A stretch of 64,000 nt of DNA, taken from contig OZ241871.1 of NCBI GenBank assembly GCA_965202955.1, positions 248,001-312,000 on the forward strand, in the 5' to 3' direction. The DNA comes from Bin5 sp034422415 (GTDB taxonomy: Bacteria > Chloroflexota > Anaerolineae > Caldilineales > Caldilineaceae). How positions within the stretch are numbered: position 1 is the first letter of the stretch; each line of letters starts with the position of its first letter. The notes beneath the pieces were generated by a model. That model worked only from the letters and a program-made list of their open reading frames with translations, did not search any database and was not told where the DNA came from. Of this stretch, positions 33,174-42,600 are shown piece after piece. A program made the translations under genes and the position numbers.

Positions 33174-33959
33174 CTAAATTACCTTCTCCGCCAGCAAAGC
33201 ATCGGCCAGCTGCACAGCTTTCTCCTCGACCGTATTGCCCTCGAAGATGCGGACCTGCACACGTTCCGGCTCCGGCTTGCTCATCCCTCCCCAGCGGACA
33301 GTGCGCGACGGGCCGACCTGCAAGTCGTCCACGCCCAAAACCGGAATCTGCGCCCGGCTGGCCTTGCGAATACCCATGAAGCTCGGGTAGCGAGGTTCGT
33401 TGATCTCCTTGGCCACGCTCACTACCACAGGCAGTGGCGTCTCGACCGTCTCCTGCCCGCCTTCAAAGACCTGTTCGGCGATCAGCTTGCCATCGACAAT
33501 GTCAACGATCCGGGTGACATTGACCAGCAGGTCCCACCCCAACATGCAGGCCACGCCGGCGTAGATGACACCGCTGTTTCCGTCTACACTCATCTTCCCG
33601 GCCAGCACCAGCGAAACCTCTTCCTCGTGCCCGGAGATCTTGACCGCCTCGGCAAGGGCCTCGGCCGTTGCCCATTCGTCGCCTTCGCCGATCACCTGCT
33701 CGTCCACCAGCAACCCGCTGTCCACGCCCATGGCGAGCGCATGTTTCAGAGCATCAGTTTCACCCTCTTGCCCAAGGAAGATGGCGGTCGATTCGCAATT
33801 GAACCGGTCGGAGAGATCGATCGCCTCCTCAACTGCAAACTCGTCCCAGGGATTTAGAACCATTGTCGCCTTAACCTCCCCAGACCGCGCCTCGTCCACG
33901 GTTACTTTGGGCAGCTCCGCCGTGTCGGGCGTCTGTTTGATCAGCACCGCTACCTTCAC
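33174..33959 (-). CDS. etfB: Electron transfer flavoprotein beta subunit
   Basis: A 261-residue subunit of the ETF dimer that binds AMP and contacts the dehydrogenase. The N-terminus MKVAVLIKQTPDT, the DEFAVEEAIDL stretch and LVLAGKMSVDGNSGVI are family marks. The start is GTG 33957-33959 with GGAG at good spacing. It lies between the acyl-CoA dehydrogenase gene and etfA, which indicates that this ETF serves that dehydrogenase. Confidence 0.95.
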   Translation of the reverse strand: MKVAVLIKQTPDTAELPKVTVDEARSGEVKATMVLNPWDEFAVEEAIDLSDRFNCESTAIFLGQEGETDALKHALAMGVDSGLLVDEQVIGEGDEWATAEALAEAVKISGHEEEVSLVLAGKMSVDGNSGVIYAGVACMLGWDLLVNVTRIVDIVDGKLIAEQVFEGGQETVETPLPVVVSVAKEINEPRYPSFMGIRKASRAQIPVLGVDDLQVGPSRTVRWGGMSKPEPERVQVRIFEGNTVEEKAVQLADALLAEKVI

Positions 33960-34028
33960 ACAGCGCTCCTTTCGTAGTTCGTATTGCCCTGCAATTGCAA
34001 GGTCGCAGCCGGCCGCACTGGTCTCACC

Positions 34029-35249
34029 TTACGCATCCTCCTGCCAGGTATCGACATCGTAGGCCGGCATCGGACAGCGAAGCGGCCGGTCCTGTCGCAA
34101 GCCCAACGTGTAAGCAGCCTGCATCAACGTGTGGATCTGACTCGTACCCTCATAAATCACCGCGCTTTTCGTATTGCGTAGATGGCGCTCAACATTGAAC
34201 TCGTCTGAGTAGCCGTAGGCGCCATGAATCTGCACCGCATTGTCAGCGGCACGACGGGCCGCTTCCGTGCAGAACCATTTGGCCATGCTGGTCTCCCGCG
34301 TGTTGCGCTCGCCCCGGTTCTTGAGCAAACCGACCTTCCAAACCAGCAACTCGCCTATGTCGAGGTCCTGCTGCATCTGAGCGATCATCTGTTGTATCAG
34401 CTGATGTTCCCCTATCGGCTTGCCAAACGTCTTGCGATGCATAGCATATTGCACCGACTGGTCAATGCAGGCACGAATGATCCCGACCGCGCCGGCCGCA
34501 ACGCCGAACCGGGCGTTGTCCAGGCAGCTCATCGCGATCTTGAAGCCTTCACCCTCTTCACCCAGGCGGTGGGCCGCCGGAACACGCACATTCTGCATAT
34601 TGATCCAGCCGGTGTTGCTGGCGCGGACCCCCATCTTGCCTTCAAGCGTGCCGGTCGTCAGCCCCTCCCAACCGCGCTCCACAATGAACGCCGAGATGCC
34701 GCGGGCGCCGTCTTCCGGCGCCGTCTTGGCAAAGACAAGAAATCGGTCGGCCACGTCCGCGAGGGTGATCCACATCTTCTCCCCGGTGAGAACGTAACTG
34801 TCGCCGTCGCGACGGGCGCGGCTCTGAATCGCCGAAACATCCGAACCGGCGCCCGGTTCGGTCAAACCAAAGCAGGCAATATGCGCGCCCGCGGCCAGGT
34901 CGGGCAGAAAAGCCTCCTTCTGCTCCTCTGTGCCCCACTGAAAGACCGGCAGCGCATGCAGCGCCAGGTGGACCGCAATCGTCTCGCGCACCGACGAGTC
35001 GCCGTACTCCAACGCCTCCGACACGATGCCCAACGAGTGAAAGTCCATCCCCGCGCCCCCGTACCGCGCCGGCAGGCAGATTCCCAGAAAACCGAGTTGC
35101 GCCATTTTGGGCAGCAGCTCGTAGGGAAACGTGTGGTTGCGGTCGTGTTCGGCGATGATCGGCATGACCTCGTTGCGAGTGAAGTCATAGGCCATCTTGC
35201 GGACCAGTTCGTGCTCTTCTGTGTAGAGCAACTCCTGCGTTGAAGCCAT
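34029..35249 (-). CDS. Acyl-CoA dehydrogenase
   Basis: A 406-residue flavoenzyme introducing the alpha-beta double bond in acyl-CoA, with electrons passed to ETF. Typical features are ACFGLTEPGAGSDVSAIQSRA, GEKMWITLADVADRF, RASNTGW, FGKPIGEHQLIQ and QIHGAYGYSDEFNVERHLRN. The catalytic Glu lies in VIYEGTSQIHTLM. It is first in an operon with etfB and etfA. Chain-length or branched-chain preference cannot be read from the sequence. The ribosome site AAGGA lies before ATG 35249, and the leader contains a prominent hairpin. Confidence 0.93.
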   Translation of the reverse strand: MASTQELLYTEEHELVRKMAYDFTRNEVMPIIAEHDRNHTFPYELLPKMAQLGFLGICLPARYGGAGMDFHSLGIVSEALEYGDSSVRETIAVHLALHALPVFQWGTEEQKEAFLPDLAAGAHIACFGLTEPGAGSDVSAIQSRARRDGDSYVLTGEKMWITLADVADRFLVFAKTAPEDGARGISAFIVERGWEGLTTGTLEGKMGVRASNTGWINMQNVRVPAAHRLGEEGEGFKIAMSCLDNARFGVAAGAVGIIRACIDQSVQYAMHRKTFGKPIGEHQLIQQMIAQMQQDLDIGELLVWKVGLLKNRGERNTRETSMAKWFCTEAARRAADNAVQIHGAYGYSDEFNVERHLRNTKSAVIYEGTSQIHTLMQAAYTLGLRQDRPLRCPMPAYDVDTWQEDA

Positions 35250-35328
35250 GGATACTGTCCTTGACGAAAGTCCCCGGCGCCCGAAGCTGCGGCGCGGCGA
35301 CTGTCAACAGTGAAATCCTGAAAGAAAT

Positions 35329-35380
35329 AGGCGGAGACGCCATTGTCTCCGCCTAAAAAGAGGTGGACGCCTCTCCGACT
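35329..35380 (-). promoter_or_regulatory. Hairpins in the leader of the acyl-CoA dehydrogenase operon
   Basis: A perfect 10-bp stem (AGGCGGAGAC/GTCTCCGCCT, 35329-35338 with 35345-35354) is flanked by TTTTT on one side and TATTTCTTTC on the other in the minus-strand transcript. Just before it, AGAGG/CCTCT can form a small stem ending in the same TTTTT. Both lie between promoter and start codon, so premature termination or attenuation is possible. Confidence 0.5.
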
Positions 35381-35422
35381 CGCCCATCTGCGGCGTGCCA
35401 AGCTTGCAGTGTTTACTCGTCC

Positions 35423-35451
35423 AGTATAGCAAACCGTCGCGTTCTTTTCAA
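35423..35451 (-). promoter_or_regulatory. Sigma-70-type promoter of the acyl-CoA dehydrogenase-etfBA operon
   Basis: TTGAAA (-35, 35446-35451) and TATACT (-10, 35423-35428) with a 17-base spacer, giving a leader of about 165 bases. Confidence 0.75.
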
Positions 35452-35553
35452 GAACTGGGTTGCAGATACGCAGCCGGCAACCAGAAGACATCACATACTC
35501 GGCACTGGGACTGATCGCCTGATCAAATGCTCAACGTAAACGGTGGAAACCGT

Positions 35554-36098
35554 CTAGTGCACGTCATGTTCTATGACCGCTCCCCCATGCCAGATAGGAC
35601 CTTTCCAGGAGACTTCACCGCTGTCGCTCTCCACGCGTATGACCTGGCCCGTGTAGATAACTCGAATATTACGCCCTGGCAGCGTCGTTGCCACGATCAC
35701 CCGCTCTCAGTAACGACAGAAGCAATTTCGTTGTCAGTAGCATAGTTGTCAGTAGCATAGAAGTCGAAAATGCCAAATCTATGCTCCTTATCTTCTTCGG
35801 CCAGGTCCTCAATATTGACCGGAGTGATATGCAGAAAGAATCGATCAGAAAGATCATCATCGCTACAGGGACTCTTCCCGTAAATCAACCGGTCGTCGTG
35901 GATGTAAACATCGAAGAGTGATCGGATCGCGGCTCCCTCGAACGGGACGTCTCGAAGTGCCCGAGTCGCAGGGTCGTCGACTTCTGCGGCGATTAGGGAT
36001 ATGAATGCCAAAATCACGACGACAGCTGTGGTCCTGCAAGCCCTCTTTCGGGATCTGGGGCGATCCAACTCTGGATTCTCAACGGGCATGGGAGCCAC
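35554..36098 (-). pseudogene. Frameshifted small exported protein sharing a domain with the dehydrogenase/cytochrome gene
   Basis: The intact part (to the stop at 35697) has an N-terminal hydrophobic helix (AVVVILAFISLIAAEV) and then the domain seen in the dehydrogenase at about 4.4-4.8 kb. LIYGKSPC, RFFLHITP and FDFYATD align with LIYSKAPC, RFFLRITP and YDFYATD there. After the stop, the match resumes in another frame (IVATTLPGRNIRVIYTGQV versus CIVATKLPPFEISYIHTGQV) and runs to a stop at 35554. Inserting one base after GGGTG at about 35697-35700 would restore G-C-I-V-A, so a single-base deletion or a sequencing error broke the gene. A 15-base tandem duplication also lies inside. Start: GTG 36098 or ATG 36089. 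Confidence 0.75.
35731..35760. repeat. 15-base perfect tandem duplication
   Basis: TTGTCAGTAGCATAG occurs twice in direct succession (35731-35745 and 35746-35760). It adds five residues (YATDN twice) to the broken gene, directly after the conserved FDFYATD motif, and keeps the frame. Confidence 0.95.
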
Positions 36099-36192
36099 CC
36101 GGATCGTGCTGCCTCACCTTACAATCTGCCAACCGAAAACACAGACGGTGTCCACATTTGAAGGCTCTGCCCCCGTCGCCTACACTACGGGC

Positions 36193-36882
36193 ATGACGTG
36201 GCAATACGTCCTCTTTGTGACGCTTACCCTGCTCATCACCGCGCTTGTCGGCTATGGCGCCTATACGACCGCGCGCCTGTTGCGGCACTGGCAGCCCGAT
36301 GCAAATATCCTGCTGCTCCCTGCCGAAAACGCGCTGCGGGCCTTGGTTTTGGCCGTCTGCCTCCTATTGGGTCGCGGCAGTGGTTTGCCGCCCGAAATGC
36401 TGGGCTGGCAGATAAACAACGCGGGTTTGCAACTCTTGACCGGCCTCCTGACCGGCCTCGGCCTGGCTCTCTTCTTTTTCGCTATGGGCCGGCGCGTGAA
36501 GCGGTCCGCACCGACTTCCTTCTACCGCCCGATACTGGCCCTGGTTGTTCCCCGCAGCCGCAAAGAGGCCCTCCTTCTGCCCTTCGCGCTCCTATTGAGC
36601 GTATGCTTCGAAGAGCTGCTTTTCCGGAGCCTGCTCATCGGCGGACTCTCGCCTTTGCTGCCGACCGCCTGGCTCATTCTCGGCTTCAGCTTCATCTTCG
36701 GACTGCTGCACAGTCCGCAGGGCTTGTGGGGCATCGTTGGCGCCGGCGCAGCGGGGGTGGTCTTCGGGCTTCTGTTCATTTGGCAGCAGAGCCTGCTCGC
36801 GCCGCTTGTGGCACACTTCGTCGCCAACGCCGTGCAGATCTGGCTGGCCGGCAGGGAGATTGTGCGCTCGTCCCCGGGGTGA
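36193..36882 (+). CDS. CPBP-family intramembrane metalloprotease
   Basis: A 229-residue polytopic membrane protein with the three CPBP (Abi/CaaX-like) motifs in order: CFEELLFRSLL (EExxxR), FIFGLLHS (FxxxH type) and LVAHFVANAV (HxxxN/B type). The family includes CAAX prenyl endopeptidases and bacteriocin-immunity proteins, but most bacterial members have no known substrate. ATG 36193 is preferred; the longer frame from 36001 begins inside the opposite-strand broken gene and adds a non-conserved stretch. It converges with the GT2 gene. Confidence 0.85.
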   Translation: MTWQYVLFVTLTLLITALVGYGAYTTARLLRHWQPDANILLLPAENALRALVLAVCLLLGRGSGLPPEMLGWQINNAGLQLLTGLLTGLGLALFFFAMGRRVKRSAPTSFYRPILALVVPRSRKEALLLPFALLLSVCFEELLFRSLLIGGLSPLLPTAWLILGFSFIFGLLHSPQGLWGIVGAGAAGVVFGLLFIWQQSLLAPLVAHFVANAVQIWLAGREIVRSSPG

Positions 36883-36951
36883 ACGACGATGCGCTTGAAC
36901 TGGGCTCTCTGCGAAGGCAAGGTGCCGCAATCGCCGACAGGAAGCGCAGGC

Positions 36952-37713
36952 TCAATCCACCGAACGCGAAGTCTCCTGGTATATCCCCCGCAGCCCGTTG
37001 CGCCGGATGCGCAGGACGTCCCGCACCATTTTGAAGGTGTCGACCACAGGATTGATACGGCTCTCTGCCATGTAAAACCAGTTTATCGGTACTTCAATCA
37101 CGCGCAGGCGGCGACAACGGCTGATATAGAGGACTTCGGGATCGAAGCCCCAACCATCGATCGTCTGGTGAGGAAAGACCTGCACCGCTGCCGCCTGGGT
37201 AAACATCTTGAAGCCGCACTGCGTATCTTCAATCCCAGGAATGATCAGCCGACGCACGACATAATTGAAGACCCGCCCCATAAGGTGGCGATAAAGTGGC
37301 TCGTTGTAGCGGACTGCGCCCGCTATCTCGCGGCTGGCGATGGCGACATCATACCCGCCGAGCTCCTGCCGGGGGGGCAAGAACTTGGCAATCTCCTCAA
37401 TCGGCATCGACAGGTCGGCATCGCAGATGAAAAGAAAGTCGCCCTTGCCGACCAGCATCCCCGTCTTCACCGCCGCTCCTTTGCCGCGTGCACTGTGCAG
37501 CAGTTCCAGCGTGAACGGGTCCGCCGGTCTGAGAGCCCGTGCGAATTCTCGCACCACTTCGCTGGTCTCGTCGGTCGAACCGTTTTCCACGACAAGAATC
37601 TCGGTTGAGTAGGACTGGGTACGCAAAAAGGTGGAGATTCTCGACAACGAGTCGGGCAACCGCCGCGCCTCATTGTAAGCGGGAATGATAATCGTCAAGT
37701 AGGGACGCGACAC
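36952..37713 (-). CDS. GT2 glycosyltransferase, dolichyl-phosphate-glucose synthase-like
   Basis: A 253-residue GT-A enzyme. TIIIPAYNEARRLPDSL opens the fold, ENGSTDET follows, the metal-binding DxD-type motif is ICDADLSM, and GWGFDPEVLYIS and QCGFKMF are typical of the Alg5/DPG_synthase branch. Such enzymes charge polyprenyl phosphate with a hexose for use by GT-C enzymes; the GT39-type protein at 24-26 kb could be a user, but this is speculation. Start GTG 37713 has GAGGAGAG upstream; the in-frame ATG at 37770 adds 19 unrelated residues. Confidence 0.87.
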   Translation of the reverse strand: MSRPYLTIIIPAYNEARRLPDSLSRISTFLRTQSYSTEILVVENGSTDETSEVVREFARALRPADPFTLELLHSARGKGAAVKTGMLVGKGDFLFICDADLSMPIEEIAKFLPPRQELGGYDVAIASREIAGAVRYNEPLYRHLMGRVFNYVVRRLIIPGIEDTQCGFKMFTQAAAVQVFPHQTIDGWGFDPEVLYISRCRRLRVIEVPINWFYMAESRINPVVDTFKMVRDVLRIRRNGLRGIYQETSRSVD

Positions 37714-37774
37714 AAATCTCTCCTCGCCAAGCGGCGATTGAACGGCGTCCACGCAAAGGGCCTGCAGCACACCA

Positions 37775-38674
37775 TTATGCGCTCATACTCGTGAGGCTGA
37801 ACAGCGCCAGAAACGAGAGCGCCTGAACCAACAACGTGCCCGCCCAGAACAGGTGAGCTTCCGAAGGCTGGTTTCGCTGCTTCATCCACAAGCCGGCCGC
37901 ACTGTTGATCAGGTAGGTGAGGAGACCGATTGATGGCAGCAGAAAAAGGGCGCTCTTGGGACGAATGCTGTCGGGCACACCCTGCCGATTGTAGTGAAAT
38001 ACCAGCGTTTCCGGCAACTGTGGGAAGCGGAACATAAGAAAGCCGAAGAGAATAAGGCAGCCAACCAGGCCAGCCGCCAACAACCACCGCCCAGCTGTCG
38101 ATTCTGTAGCAACCACATAGTAGTTGGTCCGCTCTTCACGCTGCAACGACAGCCTGCGAGAAAGCCCCAACCGATTCAGCGCCTGCAGCTCCTCCAGAAA
38201 TTCATCCGGGTCGGCCGGAGATATCGCGTATATCCCGCCGTCGGTCTCGATCAAAAGGCACCGGTCAAGCGGAACGCTCGCCATGCGCACAAGCCGTTGA
38301 CCTTGCCCTCCTTCCACCGTCCGCACGAATGGGGACGGCCAGGCCAGAACTGAGGGCCGCAAAGAAAACTCATCAACACCTTCGATGATGCGCCGAATGC
38401 TGTGAAGTGGAATGACCTGGCACTTGTCGGCCCAGCGGACGCGAAGCGCATTGCGGTCAAGCCAGTATTCGAGATTGAACGCACCCCATGTCCGCATCGA
38501 TACGTGAATCAGGACCGGCAAAGTGACGACAATCGCCAGAAGCAGGAGAAAACTGCTCCAGGTGATCGGCTTGAGCGTCAGCCACATGAGCAGTGTCGCA
38601 TCTGTCAACAGAAGCCAACAGAGCGCGGCCAGTCCATGCCACCGAGTACGATCTGAAGGAGCTGCGTATACCAT
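37775..38674 (-). CDS. Membrane protein with PH-like domain
   Basis: A 299-residue protein. Two N-terminal membrane helices (about 15-58) lead into a segment resembling bacterial PH domains (EYWLDRNALRVRWADKCQVIPLHSIRRI to YAISPADPDEFLEELQ). Three or more C-terminal helices follow, with a DUF1648-like stretch FPQLPETLVFHYNRQGVPDSI. Proteins of this pattern are membrane-associated and poorly characterised. The longest frame begins at TTG 38683; ATG 38674 is taken here. It lies between surE and the GT2 gene on the same strand. Confidence 0.7.
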   Translation of the reverse strand: MVYAAPSDRTRWHGLAALCWLLLTDATLLMWLTLKPITWSSFLLLLAIVVTLPVLIHVSMRTWGAFNLEYWLDRNALRVRWADKCQVIPLHSIRRIIEGVDEFSLRPSVLAWPSPFVRTVEGGQGQRLVRMASVPLDRCLLIETDGGIYAISPADPDEFLEELQALNRLGLSRRLSLQREERTNYYVVATESTAGRWLLAAGLVGCLILFGFLMFRFPQLPETLVFHYNRQGVPDSIRPKSALFLLPSIGLLTYLINSAAGLWMKQRNQPSEAHLFWAGTLLVQALSFLALFSLTSMSA

Positions 38675-38832
38675 GCGTGCCAATTCAAAAATGCCTGCCT
38701 CGCGCCAAACCTCGGCGCCAAAAGGGAGATCTTTCCGCTTGCTTCAGACCCGAACCGTCCAGCGATACGGTGCGCCGCAATACCCCATTGGGACCGACCC
38801 CGCCCCAATCGAGCCCCCCGACCGCCTCGTCC

Positions 38833-39618
38833 TCACGCGGGTACCGACCATCCGCCTAACGCCAGGTCTGCCAAGAGCTCGTGCCGGGTCAGGTCGATAC
38901 CCAGGGGAGATATGCTGACGTAGCCGCACTCGATCGCGCCAAAATCGGTGCCCGCCTCCGCGATGCCGGTCGGGACCTCCCCACCGATCCAATAGTATGG
39001 CTTGCCCCAGGGGTCGTCGCGTGTGACCAGCACATCTCCGTAAATGCGCCGGCCCAAACAAGTGAATCGATGGCCCAGTATCTCTGTAGCCGGCCGCCGG
39101 GGTACATTCACGTTGAAAAGGGTCTGCGCGGGCAATGGCCGTTCGAGCAGACCCGCCGCAAGGGTGCGAGCGCAGGCCGCCGCGTTCTGCCAAGCCTCCG
39201 CGTCGCCTATCTCGTAGCCCTCAACCGCCCCTGTGCTTATCGCCATCGATGGCACGCCCATCACCAGCGATTCCATCGCCGCCGCGACCGTCCCGCTGTA
39301 GAGAACGTCGCAGCCTAGGTTGAAACTGTCGTTGACTCCGCTGATTACAAGGTCGAATGAGCCCCCAACCGCACCGAGAACCGCCAGCGCCACGCAGTCG
39401 GGGGGCGCGCCGCTGCAAGCGTGGACCCTGCGCCCGTCGGACCATTCGATCTGCGCCATTCGTAATGGCTTGTGCAACGTTTTGGGATGTCCGGCAGCGC
39501 TCCAATTTCGCTCTGGCGCCACGACCGTTACGGCGCCCACCCCATCCAGCGCGGCTGCCAACACCCGAATGCTGTCAGCATGAACACCGTCGTCATTGGT
39601 AACCAGAATCTTCGGCAT
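38833..39618 (-). CDS. surE: 5'/3'-nucleotidase SurE
   Basis: A 261-residue metal-dependent phosphatase removing phosphate from nucleoside 5'- and 3'-monophosphates. The N-terminal metal motif MPKILVTNDDGVHAD, VVAPERNWSAAGH, PPDCVALAV, SGVNDSFNLGCDVLYSGTVAAA and the long swapped C-terminal arm are all normal. The start is ATG 39618; the earlier ATG 39636 is less likely. It follows the penicillin-binding protein gene by 58 bases on the same strand. Confidence 0.93.
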   Translation of the reverse strand: MPKILVTNDDGVHADSIRVLAAALDGVGAVTVVAPERNWSAAGHPKTLHKPLRMAQIEWSDGRRVHACSGAPPDCVALAVLGAVGGSFDLVISGVNDSFNLGCDVLYSGTVAAAMESLVMGVPSMAISTGAVEGYEIGDAEAWQNAAACARTLAAGLLERPLPAQTLFNVNVPRRPATEILGHRFTCLGRRIYGDVLVTRDDPWGKPYYWIGGEVPTGIAEAGTDFGAIECGYVSISPLGIDLTRHELLADLALGGWSVPA

Positions 39619-39676
39619 TGACCTTTCGACCTCCACCTACTAACCGCGTGCAGCTGTGGTGCGTGCTGCACCCGAC

Positions 39677-42600
39677 TTACTCGTCGCGCGGTTGGCGAAC
39701 ATAAACGCGAATCTCCTCGCTTTCCGTCTCGTTGCCTGCCCGATCGTACGCTCGCACTTTGATCAGATGGCCTTCAAGATAGATGCCGCTGCCGGCAAGG
39801 ATGGCGGCGAAACCGTCCTCAAATTCACGGATCCGGCCGGGCCGAATCTCTTCGTCATCCGAGCCGAATGCCGGCCAATTCCGAGTCTCATTCGGCACTT
39901 CGACCTGCTCCCACCGCATCTCAAGCTCCCAGCGCTCGTTGTAGGGCGCCACGGTGCGGGTGATAAAATAGGTGCCGTCAATCGCGAACTCCACCCGGTC
40001 CATCGCCCACTCGTCATTTACAATGGCGTTGATGTTGATCTGATCGTCCTCATCCAGTTCGTAGAGGCTGTTCGGCTGCGGTTCGCTGATCTCCAGGGTC
40101 GGCGGCGTGTTGTCAACCGTAACCGGCGCATCCCATACCCGCTGGTTGCCGTCATGGTAGCGGACGGTCAGCCGCAGCGTATACGGGCCTTCTTCCAACC
40201 CCTCGGTGTTGAAAACTTCCAACAGACCATTCTGGTGCTGAGCGCCGTGTTCGGGACCGATCTGCGTCCACTGGGACGGGGTGGCGCCCGCGCCGAATTC
40301 AAGGCGATAGTTGGCAAAATTGCCGCCGCGCGCATTGCCCAATATCTCGACCTGTCCACCGATGTAGCCGCCCGGCGGCGGGAATGTGATTGCAACGTCA
40401 GGATCGAAGTCGATGAACTCCTCCGGACTTTGCCCCTGCGGCGGCTGCTCTATCCCGCTTCCCTTAAGCCAATCCTCGGCCTCCGGCGGCAAGATCAGAA
40501 AGACCTGTGTCTCCCGTTCCTCCTCCGGCGTAGACGTCCTGGCCAGCAGTCCGTTACGCCTGTCGATCTCAAATGGCTGCCACAGATTGTCCACTACCTT
40601 CGGCTCCGTGCCGGCAATGAACAGCTCCTGGCGCTGGCGCTGGCAGTCGTCTGAGGGCAGGAGACCGCTTGGCTGGCAAATCGTCTCAGTGACAACATTG
40701 GGTGGCCGCTGGTACCAGCGGGCAGGCTGACCCAGATGATAGCGCTCCATGATGCTCTTCCAGATCGGCGCCGCGCCCGACGCGCCCGTAACATTGTTCA
40801 TCGACTCGTTGTCTGTGTTCCCGATCCAGACGCCCACCGTCAACTGAGGCGTGAAACCGACGGTCCAGGCATCTTTCCAACCGTTCGTCGTCCCGGTTTT
40901 CGCGCCTACCCTGCGGTCCGGCAGCACCAGATTATTGTTTATGCCGAACATTGGGGCCCGCGAGACATTGTCGCTCATAATATCGGCCAGCACATATTGC
41001 GCGTCCGCGCTGATAATGCGCTCCACCTCCGGCCTCTCATACTTTGCGAGCACTTCGCCGGCCGTGTTGCGCACCTGCAATATAGCAACCGGATCCAAGT
41101 TGCGAAAACCGCTGCGCCGGGACTCGGGCGGAACTGGCTGTCCGGCCATCACGCCACCGTTTGCAACAACGCTGTAGGCGTAGGTGTGGTCCAGTAAAGT
41201 GACCTCGCCGCCCCCAAGAACCAGATTCAGGCCGTAGTAGCTCAGCCCCCGATCGAGGCCGTTGATGCCCATGCGATGGGCGGTGCGCAAGGCGCTGGCA
41301 ACGCCGACCTGGTCCATGACTCGAATGGCCGGAATGTTGAGCGACTGGGAGAGCGCTTCGCGCAGTGAGACAGGCCCGTGATAGAGGCGGTCGTAGTTTT
41401 CGGGCACATACACCGAGCTGTCGTCCTGAATAAACGGCGTGCGGACGTCAAGAATCATCGAGGCGGGGGTCATCCCCTGCAACAGACCTGCGAGGTAAAC
41501 GTAAGGCTTGAAACTTGAACCGGGCTGTCGCTCTGAAATCGCAACGTTGACCTGGCCGTCGATCTCCTCGTTGTTGTAATCGAGCGACCCAACCATCGCC
41601 AGGATCTCCCCCGTATCCGGCTTGAGGACCACAACCGAAGCATTGTTCACATTGCGATTCTGCTCGTTCAGGCGGGCGATGTGTGCGCGGGCGACCTGCT
41701 CCGCGTACCTCTGCAACTCGACGTCGAGCGTCGTGTAGACGGTCAGGCCCTCCTTCCAGATACGGTAGGGGTCGTCGACGGTATTGAACTCATCCTTTAT
41801 GCGGTCCAGGGCGTAGAGGGCGAAGTGGGGCGCTGTATCGATCTCGAATCGCTCAGCGGCCGAGCCGCGCAGGTCCAACGTCTCGGCAAAGGCCGCGTCG
41901 GCCTCTGCCTGCGTGATATAGCCGGCGTCAACCATCACCTGCAGGGTGACGCCCTGGCGGATCTTGGCGTCTTCCGGGTTGTCGAGTGGATTGAGGGCCG
42001 GAAACTGCGGAATCGGTGCCAGCATTGCGGCCTCAGCGACACTCAATTCGGCAGCGCCCTTATCAAAATAGACCCGGCTGGCCGCCTCGATCCCGTATGC
42101 CAGATTGCCGTAAAAGTTATAGTTCAGATACCATTCAAGTATCTTCTCTTTGTCGTAACGCCGCGTCACCTCCATGGCGAGAATGAGTTCCTTGAGCTTG
42201 CGAGCGTAAGACTGCTGCGCCCGCTCCTCAAGCGGTATCACCACATTCTTTATCAGCTGCTGGGTGATAGAAGAGCCGCCCTGTACGCCGCCGCCCTGAA
42301 GATTGGAAACAAAAGCCCGGACCAGACCGCGTACGTTAATGCCAGGGTTCTCCCAGTAATTGTGGTCCTCAAGCGCGACCGCAGCCTCGATGACCGCGGG
42401 CGCCATCTCCTGTAAGGGCATGTAGGTACGATCGCCGCGGAAAGGGCGGGGATCGACGCTCTCGTACAGCAGATGCCTGCCGGTGCGGTCATAGAAGCGG
42501 ATCGTCTCAAACTTCTCCTGCTGCAGCTCGATCACACCGGCGTCAGGAAGCTGAGAAGCGTAAAACGTGTAGATTCCGAACACGCTCGCCACGGCCACGC

